The notes below the pieces were generated by a model. That model was not told the DNA's origin. It searched no databases and worked only from the letters and a program-made list of their open reading frames with translations. 64,000 nt of DNA from Flavobacteriales bacterium (GTDB lineage Bacteria; Bacteroidota; Bacteroidia; Flavobacteriales_D; Parvicellaceae), in the NCBI GenBank assembly GCA_025210295.1, contig JAOASC010000028.1, forward strand, positions 124,001 to 188,000, in the 5' to 3' direction. Numbering within the stretch: position 1 is the stretch's first letter; the number at the start of each line of letters is the position of its first letter. The position numbers and the translations under genes are program-made. This document shows positions 39,191 through 46,625 of this stretch, one piece after another.

Positions 39191-40480
39191 TTAAGCCATT
39201 AAAGCTTCAATATCTTCAATTTCGATAGGAATGTTTTGCATGAGGTTAAATGGTTCTCCATTTTCCTGTACCACTACATCATCTTCCAAACGAATTCCTA
39301 AATTTTCTTCTGGGATGTAAATGCCTGGTTCTACTGTAAATACCATCCCTGCTTCAATTGGTTGGTCGTATAAACCTAAGTCATGTGTGTCTAAGCCAAT
39401 AAAATGTGAGGTTCCATGCATAAAGTATTTTTTATATGCTGGCCACTTTGGATCTTGTTCTTGAATGTCTTTTTCAGTAATTAATCCCAACTTTAGCAAT
39501 TCTCCCTCCATGATTTTTCCAACCTGCGCATGGTAATCTCCTATAAGTGTACCAGGAACTAATAATTTGGTTGCTTCTTTTTTCACATGTAATACAGCAT
39601 TGTATACCGCCTTTTGTCGTTCAGTAAATTTTCCATTTACAGGAAAACATCTTGTTAAATCAGATGAATAATTCGCGTATTCTGCACCAAAATCCATTAA
39701 GATGACATCGCCATCTTTACATTCCTTATTGTTTTCAATATAGTGCAGTACACAAGCAGAAAAACCAGAAGCAATAATTGGTGTATAAGCAAAACCTTTT
39801 GAACGATTGTTTAAGAATTCGTGCATTAATTCTGCTTCAATATTATATTCCATCACACCTGGTTGGATAAAAGGTAAAATTCTTCGTACTCCTTTTTCTG
39901 TAATATTACAAGCTTTTTGCATTAGATCAATTTCGATAGGATGTTTTATCGAACGAATTTTATGCATGATTGGTGCACTTCTTTTATAAGTGTGTAATGG
40001 GTATTGGGCTTTGCACTTGGCGATAAAACGATCTTCTCTTGTTTCAGCTTCTTTATTGGCTCTGTGATGTTCGTTTGTATTTAAATAAACATTTTCTACA
40101 GTAGTCATTAATGATTCAAAAACACGTTCAAAATCAGTTAGCCAGTAAACTGTTTTGATTCCAGAAGTTTCAAATGCTTGTGCTTCATTTAACTTTTCTC
40201 CTTCCCAAATAGCTATCGTTTCATTCGTTTCTTTTAAGAACAAAATTTCACGATGTTTTTCATCTTTACAATCAGGGAATAAAACCAAAATACTCTCTTC
40301 TTGATCTACTCCTGATAAATAAAAGATGTCACGATGTTGAACAAATGGAGTAGTGCTATCTGCACCTGTAGTTACAATATCATTAGAATTAAATACTGCT
40401 AACGAATTAGGAGCTAACTCTTTTACATATTTAGCTCTGTTGTGTATAAATAACTGATGATCTATTTGTTCGTATTTCAT
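39191..40480 (-). CDS. pepP: Xaa-Pro aminopeptidase (aminopeptidase P), cytosolic
   Basis: 429 residues, with an N-terminal AMP_N-type domain and a C-terminal M24 metallopeptidase. Dinuclear metal ligands are visible: Asp in MDFGAEYANYSSDLTR (two Asp), His in HGTSHFIGLDTHD, Glu in FTVEPGIYIP and Glu in IRLEDDVV. It removes N-terminal residues before proline. No signal peptide, unlike the second copy at ~49.5 kb. It lies 8 bp downstream of ribBA and is probably cotranscribed. Confidence 0.9.
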   Translation of the reverse strand: MKYEQIDHQLFIHNRAKYVKELAPNSLAVFNSNDIVTTGADSTTPFVQHRDIFYLSGVDQEESILVLFPDCKDEKHREILFLKETNETIAIWEGEKLNEAQAFETSGIKTVYWLTDFERVFESLMTTVENVYLNTNEHHRANKEAETREDRFIAKCKAQYPLHTYKRSAPIMHKIRSIKHPIEIDLMQKACNITEKGVRRILPFIQPGVMEYNIEAELMHEFLNNRSKGFAYTPIIASGFSACVLHYIENNKECKDGDVILMDFGAEYANYSSDLTRCFPVNGKFTERQKAVYNAVLHVKKEATKLLVPGTLIGDYHAQVGKIMEGELLKLGLITEKDIQEQDPKWPAYKKYFMHGTSHFIGLDTHDLGLYDQPIEAGMVFTVEPGIYIPEENLGIRLEDDVVVQENGEPFNLMQNIPIEIEDIEALMA

Positions 40481-40488
40481 GGTTTAGA

Positions 40489-41694
40489 TTATTTTAAATT
40501 AAGGCTATGTCCTAATTTTTCTTTTTTAGTTTTTAGGTAATTGGCATTATGAGTGTTGCATGTTATTTCTAATGGAACATTTTCAACGACTTCCAACCCA
40601 TACCCTGTAAGTCCAGTTCTTTTTTTAGGGTTATTACTCATTAAACGCATTTTGCTTACTCCTAGTTTGTGAAGTATTTGTGCTCCAATACCATAATCTC
40701 TATAATCAGCTAAAAAACCTAGCTTTTCATTGGCCTCAACAGTATCGTATCCTTCTTCTTGTAATTTATATGCCTTTAATTTATTGATCAACCCAATTCC
40801 TCTACCTTCTTGGTTAAGGTATAAAACAACTCCTTTTCCTTCTTTTTCAACTTTATTTAAAGCTTCTTCTAGTTGAGGTCCACAATCGCATCTTAACGAT
40901 CCAAGAATATCTCCTGTTGCACATGAAGAATGAACTCTAACCAATATTGGTTCATCTTTTTCCCAAGTACCTTTTGTTATTGCTAAATGTTCTTCGCCAG
41001 TAGTAGAAACTTTAAAAGCTCTTAATGTAAAGTCTCCATGCACTGTTGGCATTTTAACTTTTACTACTTCATCTACTAGAGATTCATGACGCATTCTATA
41101 TTGAATTAAGTCTTCAATAGTAACGATTTTTAAATCATGTTCTTTAGCGATCTCTTGTAATTGTGGCATTCTAGCCATCGAACCGTCTTCGTTTAAGATT
41201 TCAACCAAAACTCCAGCAGGTTCTAATCCTGCTAAACGAGCTAAGTCGACACTTGCTTCTGTATGTCCTGCTCTTCTCAAAACACCACCATCTCTAGCTC
41301 TCAAAGGAAAAATATGTCCTGGTCTACCTAGATCTTCTGGTTTAGTATTGGGGTCTACTAATGATTGAATTGTTTTAGAACGGTCACTAGCAGAAATACC
41401 AGTAGTACAACCTTGTCCAATTAAATCAATAGAAACAGTAAAAGGAGTGGCATGTAAAACGGTGTTGTTATTCACCATTAAATCGAGGCCTAACTCATCA
41501 CATCTTTTGGCTGTAAGCGGAGCACAGATTAGCCCACGACCGTAACGCGCCATAAAGTTTACTATTTCAGGGGTAATATTAGAGGCAGCAGTTACAAAGT
41601 CACCTTCGTTTTCTCTATCCTCGTCGTCAACTACGATAATAACTTTTCCTTGTTTAAGGTCTTCTAAAGCCTCTTCTATTGTATTTAGTTTCAT
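40489..41694 (-). CDS. ribBA: Bifunctional DHBP synthase / GTP cyclohydrolase II
   Basis: 401 residues: RibB domain (residues 1-200; motif [36 protein letters not shown]) then RibA domain ([20 protein letters not shown] with zinc-type cysteines, and [16 protein letters not shown]). It supplies both precursors of riboflavin. No FMN riboswitch is visible upstream; a TATCTTTG box lies ~20 bp before the start. Confidence 0.95.
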   Translation of the reverse strand: MKLNTIEEALEDLKQGKVIIVVDDEDRENEGDFVTAASNITPEIVNFMARYGRGLICAPLTAKRCDELGLDLMVNNNTVLHATPFTVSIDLIGQGCTTGISASDRSKTIQSLVDPNTKPEDLGRPGHIFPLRARDGGVLRRAGHTEASVDLARLAGLEPAGVLVEILNEDGSMARMPQLQEIAKEHDLKIVTIEDLIQYRMRHESLVDEVVKVKMPTVHGDFTLRAFKVSTTGEEHLAITKGTWEKDEPILVRVHSSCATGDILGSLRCDCGPQLEEALNKVEKEGKGVVLYLNQEGRGIGLINKLKAYKLQEEGYDTVEANEKLGFLADYRDYGIGAQILHKLGVSKMRLMSNNPKKRTGLTGYGLEVVENVPLEITCNTHNANYLKTKKEKLGHSLNLK

Positions 41695-41715
41695 GGTTTA
41701 TGATATAGATGGGCA

Positions 41716-41723
41716 CAAAGATA
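41716..41723 (-). promoter_or_regulatory. -7 box for ribBA
   Basis: TATCTTTG on the minus strand, ending 21 bp upstream of the ribBA ATG. It is the commonest form of the Bacteroidetes -7 element. The -33 region is weak. Confidence 0.55.
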
Positions 41724-41795
41724 AGGAATTATATCATAAACTAAGTTTAGTAAAGTTCTGATTGTGTTAAAAAAGAATAAAATGGATGAGGTAAA

Positions 41796-42050
41796 TTATT
41801 TAGAAATTTCAGTGTTCTCTTTTGGAGGCTCTTCATCTTCAAAACCACCTTCAGCAATGATCCAAGCAACAAGCCCAACCATTAGTAAAAATAGGAACAT
41901 CTTTCTATTTTTATATAGCGGAATTCTAGAGCGTTTCGTAACATCATTATAGCTTACTTGTAGTTGCTTAAAGTTACGATACTTAGCAATAACTTCATCC
42001 GAAGGAATTGCTTTTGGTTTTTGGTCTCTATTTATTTTATACTGCTTCAA
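41796..42050 (-). CDS. Small single-pass membrane protein cotranscribed with a sigma factor
   Basis: 84 residues. A charged N-terminal ~48 residues, one membrane helix (FLFLLMVGLVAWIIAEG, residues ~51-67), and an acidic C-terminal tail (FEDEEPPKENTE). Start overlaps the upstream sigma-factor stop by 4 bp (ATGA). Topology and coupling suit an anti-sigma-like regulator, but it lacks a recognisable anti-sigma domain, so that is inference. Confidence 0.65.
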   Translation of the reverse strand: MKQYKINRDQKPKAIPSDEVIAKYRNFKQLQVSYNDVTKRSRIPLYKNRKMFLFLLMVGLVAWIIAEGGFEDEEPPKENTEISK

Positions 42051-42604
42051 GTAGTTAAAATTTGCTTTTTTAATTTATCCAATGCTCTATACACCCTAAT
42101 TTTTGCTGTGACAGGTTTTAATCCAAGAACTGCACCAATTTCGTTGAAAGAGAGTTTTTCAAAAAAACGCATTTCAATTAACTCTGCTGTATGCAAAGGT
42201 AAGTTGTTTAATGCATTTAACATTCTTTCTTGTTGTTGAATATCTTCAGGGTGGTCGATTTCATCTAATAAAGCAATGACGTCCTTTTCTAATAATTCAA
42301 CTTCTGTCGTTTTATTTAGTTGCCTGTAATGAAGGTTTACTTCATTACTAGCAATACGATATAACCATGATGAGAAAGGGAATCCCATGTGTTTATACTT
42401 CTTAATGTTTAATAATGCTTTTAAGAAGACCTTAGAAGTAATGTCTCCAGCTAAATCTTCATTTTTTACCTTTTTAAAAATGAAGATGTATATTGGTTTA
42501 AAATAGGTGTTATACAAAGGAGCAAAATGAGCAGGATTAAGCTTTGCAGCTTCAATCTGTCTCTTTTCTAAAGCAATATTCCTACTCTTTTTACTCGTCT
42601 CCAA
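42047..42604 (-). CDS. ECF-type RNA polymerase sigma factor
   Basis: 185 residues. Sigma-70 region 2 (FAPLYNTYFKPIYIFIF, then DITSKVFLKAL) and region 4 (MRFFEKLSFNEIGAVLGLKPVTAKIRVYRALDKL; cited in parts). The reading frame is bounded upstream by TAA-GTT and its first in-frame start is TTG; no ATG exists before region 2, so TTG is likely used. Coupled to the small membrane protein downstream. Confidence 0.85.
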   Translation of the reverse strand: METSKKSRNIALEKRQIEAAKLNPAHFAPLYNTYFKPIYIFIFKKVKNEDLAGDITSKVFLKALLNIKKYKHMGFPFSSWLYRIASNEVNLHYRQLNKTTEVELLEKDVIALLDEIDHPEDIQQQERMLNALNNLPLHTAELIEMRFFEKLSFNEIGAVLGLKPVTAKIRVYRALDKLKKQILTT

Positions 42605-42728
42605 AACTTAGATTGTTATTAATTCAACTAGTTAAATACAAAGGAATATAAATGGTACATAAAAATGACAAAAAAATAGAATATTTTGTTTTGCATCTTA
42701 TTCATAGTAGGTAAATAGGGATTTTGTC

Positions 42729-42736
42729 TATCTTTG
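42729..42736 (+). promoter_or_regulatory. -7 box for the DUF2520 operon
   Basis: TATCTTTG lies 8 bp before the ATG at 42745, inside an upstream TTG extension of the frame, which is therefore unlikely to be coding. The transcript may be nearly leaderless. Confidence 0.6.
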
Positions 42737-42744
42737 TTTTGCTT

Positions 42745-43542
42745 ATGAATAGAATAAAAACTGTTTCTTTTTTAGGGTCTGGGAACGTAGCAACAAATCT
42801 TGCGAAAGCCTTTTATAAAAAGGGAATTGTTGTTGAGTATATCTATAGTAATACCCTTGAAAACGCTACTTTATTGGCACAAAAAATTAATGCCAAGCCT
42901 ATCAATCAGTTAGAAGAGATGACTTTTGATAGTGATTTAATAGTTGTTGCATTAAAAGATGATATTATTGTGGATGTTTTGAAAAGAACTGATAATATTT
43001 CAGGGTTAATTGTACATACTTCAGGTAGTTTTGATACTGCTAATCTGGAATCATTTTCTAAGCGATACGGATGCATATATCCATTTCAAACATTTCGAAA
43101 AGAAATAGAAACGAAACTAGAAGAAATTCATTTTTTTATTGAAGCAAATACTAACGAAGATCAAGAAGTAATAAAAACGACTGCTAAGTTATTTTCAGAA
43201 CAAGTTGTCGAAATGACTTCTAGTGAACGTAAGTCGTTGCACATTGCTGGAGTTGGTTTGAACAATTTTACACATTACTTATTGAGTATTACTAAACATT
43301 ATTGCGAAGAAAGTAATCTAAAACCTGAGTACCTAACAAATTTATTGATGCAGACTGTCAATAATTCTTTTTATGTAGATGGGGCTTTAAATATGCAAAC
43401 AGGGCCGGCAAGAAGGGGAGATGTTGCTATTATTAAAGAACATATTGACCAATTGGAAAACTCTCCTAAGTACCAAAGAATATATAAAACATTTTCACAA
43501 TTAATTTTAGACGAATTTCATGAAAACCAATTCAAACTATAA
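42745..43542 (+). CDS. Rossmann-like plus DUF2520 protein
   Basis: 265 residues from the ATG at 42745 (MNRIKTVSFLGSGNVATNLAK). N-terminal NAD(P)-binding motif GSGNVATNL, and a C-terminal helical DUF2520 domain (HIAGVGLNNFTHYLLSI, GPARRGDVAIIKEHI). Resembles F420-dependent/ketopantoate-type oxidoreductases; substrate unknown. First gene of a conserved-looking operon with KdsC-like HAD, UbiA and Maf; it overlaps the HAD gene by 23 bp. Confidence 0.85.
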   Translation: MNRIKTVSFLGSGNVATNLAKAFYKKGIVVEYIYSNTLENATLLAQKINAKPINQLEEMTFDSDLIVVALKDDIIVDVLKRTDNISGLIVHTSGSFDTANLESFSKRYGCIYPFQTFRKEIETKLEEIHFFIEANTNEDQEVIKTTAKLFSEQVVEMTSSERKSLHIAGVGLNNFTHYLLSITKHYCEESNLKPEYLTNLLMQTVNNSFYVDGALNMQTGPARRGDVAIIKEHIDQLENSPKYQRIYKTFSQLILDEFHENQFKL

Positions 43543-44041
43543 AGAACGTTTAGCTGCAATCACCACATTTGTTTTTGATGTTGATGGGGTATTTACAAAT
43601 GGAGAAATATTTTTTAGAGAGCAAGGAGAAACGGTTCGTGCATTGAACGCAAAAGATGGTTATGCCATAACTGCTGCATTAGAAAAAGGGTTTCAGATAG
43701 CTGTCATTACACGTGGTGACTCAGATGTTGTAAAGGAGCTGTTTGAAAAGATTGGAGTAGCGCGTGTTTTTCTAAATGTGATGAATAAAGGAAAGGTTTT
43801 TTCTGAGTTTTTAAAGGAGGAAAACTTATCAAGAGATGAGGTCTTGTATATGGGAGATGATATCCCAGATTTTGAATGTCTTCAATTGGCAGGGATAGGA
43901 ACATGTCCAAGAGATGCAGTAAAAGAATTGCGATTGATTGCTGATTATGTCTCAACTTTTAAAGGGGGAAAAGGAGCAGTACGTGATGTTATAGAACAAA
44001 CAATGCGTGTACAAGGCAAATGGTTTGTTCCGCAAATATAA
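43520..44041 (+). CDS. KdsC-type HAD phosphatase (KDO-8-phosphate phosphatase-like)
   Basis: 173 residues. HAD motif I FVFDVDGVFTNG, motif II ITRGDSD, motif III Lys in NKGKVFSEF, motif IV YMGDDIPDFECL. KdsC dephosphorylates KDO-8-P for lipopolysaccharide. No kdsA/kdsB is adjacent, so this may equally act on another sugar phosphate. Confidence 0.85.
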   Translation: MKTNSNYKERLAAITTFVFDVDGVFTNGEIFFREQGETVRALNAKDGYAITAALEKGFQIAVITRGDSDVVKELFEKIGVARVFLNVMNKGKVFSEFLKEENLSRDEVLYMGDDIPDFECLQLAGIGTCPRDAVKELRLIADYVSTFKGGKGAVRDVIEQTMRVQGKWFVPQI

Positions 44042-44053
44042 AATGAAACTGTC

Positions 44054-44962
44054 TTGAAGAACTTGGTCCTTTTGTTAAAGTCTTTTCGGTTATTGAATGT
44101 TTTTTCAATGCTGTTGTTGCTAGTGGGACTTAGGTTTTATAGATTTAATTTAAGTGTAGCGTATAAAAGCTATTTTTTTTCTAGGAGTGATGTAGAATTT
44201 TTGATTTTATTAGTCATTGTTGGGTTGATTTCAGCAGCTGGATATTTAGTTAATGATATTATAGATGTTGATGTAGATAAAGTAAACCGTCCAAATAAAT
44301 CCTTGGCATACTCCAAGAAGACTTCTTGGATTATATATACAGCTATGAATGTGTCGGCAATTTGTTTGTCGATATTGGTTGTAGAGTCAGTTGTAACATT
44401 TGTGTTTTTGATGGCAGCAATAGTGTTTTTATATTGGTATTCCATTCTTTTTCAAAAACAACCATTAATAGGGAACATTGTTGTAGCGAGTTTGACAGCT
44501 ATTATACCATTTTTATATATTGAGTTTGATGCGATAGTTGAAAAACCATATTATTTCATCGAAGTACCCTATTTTTTATCAGTTATCGGTTTCTTTATCA
44601 CCTTGTTTAGAGAAGTTGTAAAGGATATTGAAGATTTAAAAGGTGATAGAGAATGTGGATATAAAACTTTACCGGTTTTGATAGGAGAAAATACAACAAG
44701 AAATTTGTTGATAGTTTTAATGTGTAGTTTTATATTGTTGCCTACTCTATTAGTATGGTCAATTTTACCTTTTTCAATAGATTATTTTTCTTTTTTATTT
44801 GGTCTCATTTTAACTTTATTTTCAAATGAATTTATTTTATTTATTGTGTTTTTGATTTATATTTTAAGTTTATACTTTGTGTTTAAAAAGCAATACTCAA
44901 AAGCAAGTTTATTCCTCAAACTCACCCTTTTTTCAGGAGTATTAATTTTATTTATATTATGA
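44054..44962 (+). CDS. UbiA-family prenyltransferase (geranylgeranylglycerol-phosphate type)
   Basis: 302 residues with about nine membrane helices. First Asp-rich motif NDIIDVDVDKVNRP, second DIEDLKGDRECGYKTLPV. These bind Mg-prenyl-diphosphate. The start appears to be TTG at 44054 (giving MKNLVLLLKSF); the next ATG is at 44108 and would remove the conserved N-terminal helix. Shared cluster with DUF2520 and Maf is typical for this phylum. The acceptor substrate is unproven. Confidence 0.8.
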   Translation: MKNLVLLLKSFRLLNVFSMLLLLVGLRFYRFNLSVAYKSYFFSRSDVEFLILLVIVGLISAAGYLVNDIIDVDVDKVNRPNKSLAYSKKTSWIIYTAMNVSAICLSILVVESVVTFVFLMAAIVFLYWYSILFQKQPLIGNIVVASLTAIIPFLYIEFDAIVEKPYYFIEVPYFLSVIGFFITLFREVVKDIEDLKGDRECGYKTLPVLIGENTTRNLLIVLMCSFILLPTLLVWSILPFSIDYFSFLFGLILTLFSNEFILFIVFLIYILSLYFVFKKQYSKASLFLKLTLFSGVLILFIL

Positions 44963-45012
44963 AGTTTTTTTTAGTCTTCCTTAAATACTAGCCCTTTTTG
45001 AATTTATTCTTC

Positions 45013-45059
45013 AGTTAATTTTTATTCCGTAGCTAAGGCTATGTAGTAAAAATTGAACT
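45013..45059. repeat. Long imperfect hairpin in the intergenic region
   Basis: Arms at 45017-45033 and 45038-45054 (17 positions, about three mismatches, loop TAAG), with four more outer pairs at 45013-45016 / 45056-45059 after a one-base bulge. No T-tract follows. It sits between the UbiA gene and maf. It looks like a dispersed REP- or MITE-like element or an RNA processing site; the class cannot be fixed from one copy. Confidence 0.55.
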
Positions 45060-45118
45060 TTGACTACATCCAAAAATGAATAAAATTCTTAATTTAACGA
45101 CAACTTTAAATAACTTCC

Positions 45119-45721
45119 ATGATGTTGACGAATTTAATAAAAGATAAAACCATTATTTTAGCATCTCAATCACCGCGTAGAAAAGAGTTACTGTCGGGAA
45201 TTGTCGATGATTTTAAAACTGAGGTTAGATCAGTTGATGAGGTTTTTCCTGATGGACTAACAAATGGAGAAATAGCCGTGTATTTGAGTGAATTAAAAGC
45301 GCAAGCTTTTAAGGAGGATGTACAACAAGAAGAAGTTATAATTACAGCTGATACTATAGTTTGTATAGGTAGCAAAGTGTTAGGTAAACCAAAAGATAAA
45401 ACTGAGGCTATTAAAATGCTAAAGGGATTGAGTGGGAATACACATGAGGTAATAACAGGGGTAACACTTCTAACTAATACCCAAAAGCTTTCTTTTTATG
45501 ATAAGACTTTGGTGACCTTTTATGAGTTGTCAGATGAAGAAATAGACTTTTATATAGAGCAGCATCAACCTTTTGATAAAGCTGGATCTTATGGTATCCA
45601 AGAGTGGATAGGATATATCGGAATTAAAGAAATGAAAGGTGATTACTATAATGTAATGGGATTGCCGCTACATTTATTATATCGTAAGCTCCAAAAGTTT
45701 ATTCTTGAGGAAGGAAATTAA
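45119..45721 (+). CDS. maf: Maf family nucleotide pyrophosphatase
   Basis: 200 residues. Motifs: ILASQSPRRKELL at the N-terminus, ITADTIVCIG, GKPKDKTEAIKMLKGLSG and GITH-type VITGVTLL. Maf proteins hydrolyse noncanonical or modified nucleoside triphosphates (dTTP/UTP-type preference in YhdE-like members). Two start ATGs are adjacent at 45119 and 45122. The last 23 bp overlap the end of the convergent DUF1987 gene. Confidence 0.9.
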   Translation: MMLTNLIKDKTIILASQSPRRKELLSGIVDDFKTEVRSVDEVFPDGLTNGEIAVYLSELKAQAFKEDVQQEEVIITADTIVCIGSKVLGKPKDKTEAIKMLKGLSGNTHEVITGVTLLTNTQKLSFYDKTLVTFYELSDEEIDFYIEQHQPFDKAGSYGIQEWIGYIGIKEMKGDYYNVMGLPLHLLYRKLQKFILEEGN

Positions 45722-46073
45722 AAGGCAACTCAGTGAAGAAAGTATTGTATTCTTCTCCAGTTTCCTCCATATCCTCATCGTCTTCGTCAAACAGCCAATT
45801 CACAGTAACCTTTGTTTTGGTTTTGTTTGCATCAAACAGTTTGATGAATTCATATATTTGTTTTGAAGAAGAGGTATTAAAATAGAATATAAACAATTCT
45901 AAGGTGCTTTCAGGTTTAGGGTTTGAAAGGTATTCTTGAACATAGTTGAAGAGGGGAGCAAAAAATTTAGCTGAATTTTCAGGGAAAATAGCTCCGTGAA
46001 TTTTAAAAAAACCTTTATCTGCGTCAAAAAATATTTCTGGAGTCTTTTGTGTTTTTTCTACTTCAAATGCCAT
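45699..46073 (-). CDS. SiaC/DUF1987 regulatory phosphoprotein
   Basis: 124 residues. Motifs TPEIFFDADKGFFKIHG, a SIPENSAKFFAP-type segment, and YFNTSSSKQI, typical of SiaC. In Pseudomonas SiaC is phosphorylated by kinase SiaB and dephosphorylated by phosphatase SiaA; neither partner is adjacent here, so it is orphaned in this window. A Glu/Asp-rich loop (DEDDEDMEETGEE) lies near residue 98. Confidence 0.75.
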   Translation of the reverse strand: MAFEVEKTQKTPEIFFDADKGFFKIHGAIFPENSAKFFAPLFNYVQEYLSNPKPESTLELFIFYFNTSSSKQIYEFIKLFDANKTKTKVTVNWLFDEDDEDMEETGEEYNTFFTELPFNFLPQE

Positions 46074-46154
46074 AAGCTTATTTATGATATAATCTATTTC
46101 GGCTACAATTTACCTAATTTTAAGTATAACTGCAATAAAATGTTAGAAATTAGT

Positions 46155-46190
46155 CAAAAAAAAGCCCTTGTATTACTATACAAGGGCTTT
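46155..46190 (-). terminator. Terminator of the rpmG-DUF4295 unit
   Basis: 12-bp perfect stem (46161-46172 with 46179-46190) with a 6-nt loop, followed on the minus strand by a T-tract. It lies 16 bp after the stop of the DUF4295 gene. Confidence 0.85.
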
Positions 46191-46206
46191 GATAAAAAAA
46201 TAAATT

Positions 46207-46362
46207 TTATTTTTTCTCGAAGAATTCTTTTACTTTATCGTTGTGTACGATTTCTTCTTTAAATGAATAAGCTCCAGACTTAGGAGACTTTACCATTTTA
46301 ATAACTTTAGTGTGTTGTTTTCCCCCACCTTTTTGTAAGGATGCTACTACTTTCTTTGCCAT
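46207..46362 (-). CDS. DUF4295 small protein
   Basis: 51 residues, MAKKVVASLQKGGGKQHTKV at the N-terminus and ending KVKEFFEKK, below usual length cut-offs for gene finding. A small basic Bacteroidetes protein almost always encoded beside rpmG. Located 9 bp after the rpmG stop and before the terminator, so it is the last gene of that short operon. Likely ribosome-associated by context; function not established. Confidence 0.85.
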   Translation of the reverse strand: MAKKVVASLQKGGGKQHTKVIKMVKSPKSGAYSFKEEIVHNDKVKEFFEKK

Positions 46363-46371
46363 GTCTCAAAA

Positions 46372-46557
46372 TTATTTAATCTCTTTGTGTACTGTGTATT
46401 TCTTTAATACAGGATTGTATTTTCTTAACTCTATTCTTTCTGGAGTGTTTTTTCTATTCTTCGTAGTAATATATCTAGAAGTTCCTGGCATCCCAGAATT
46501 CTTATGTTCTGTACACTCAAGTATCACTTGTATTCTATTTCCCTTAGCTTTTGCCAT
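46372..46557 (-). CDS. rpmG: 50S ribosomal protein L33
   Basis: 61 residues with [14 protein letters not shown] and [23 protein letters not shown] (cited in parts), characteristic of L33. Only Cys15 is present, so it is the zinc-free (C-) form. Its own promoter lies just upstream at 46592-46621. Confidence 0.95.
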   Translation of the reverse strand: MAKAKGNRIQVILECTEHKNSGMPGTSRYITTKNRKNTPERIELRKYNPVLKKYTVHKEIK

Positions 46558-46591
46558 CTCTAAAAATCTTATTTTTGTTAATTCAAGGTCG

Positions 46592-46621
46592 CAAAGATAG
46601 TCATATTATTTTTATTTGCAA
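46592..46621 (-). promoter_or_regulatory. Promoter of rpmG-DUF4295
   Basis: On the minus strand TTG (46619-46621), exactly 19 bp spacer, then TATCTTTG (46592-46599): a textbook Bacteroidetes promoter. It begins 5 bp past the stop of the upstream T9SS gene, so rpmG is expressed independently of the inserted genes. Confidence 0.8.
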
Positions 46622-46625
46622 TACC

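Noticed and set aside
41695..41795. Possible FMN riboswitch upstream of ribBA
   Set aside because: The leader is about 20-50 bases with a promoter box and no conserved RFN-type helices.
41964..42239. Plus-strand frame antisense to the sigma factor
   Set aside because: Covers sigma region 4 on the coding strand; shadow frame.
45996..46262. Plus-strand frame through the DUF1987 start and the rpmG-unit terminator
   Set aside because: It crosses a strong terminator and two real minus-strand genes; no motif support.
46310..46600. Plus-strand frame opposite rpmG
   Set aside because: Overlaps the whole rpmG gene and its promoter on the other strand; not a gene.
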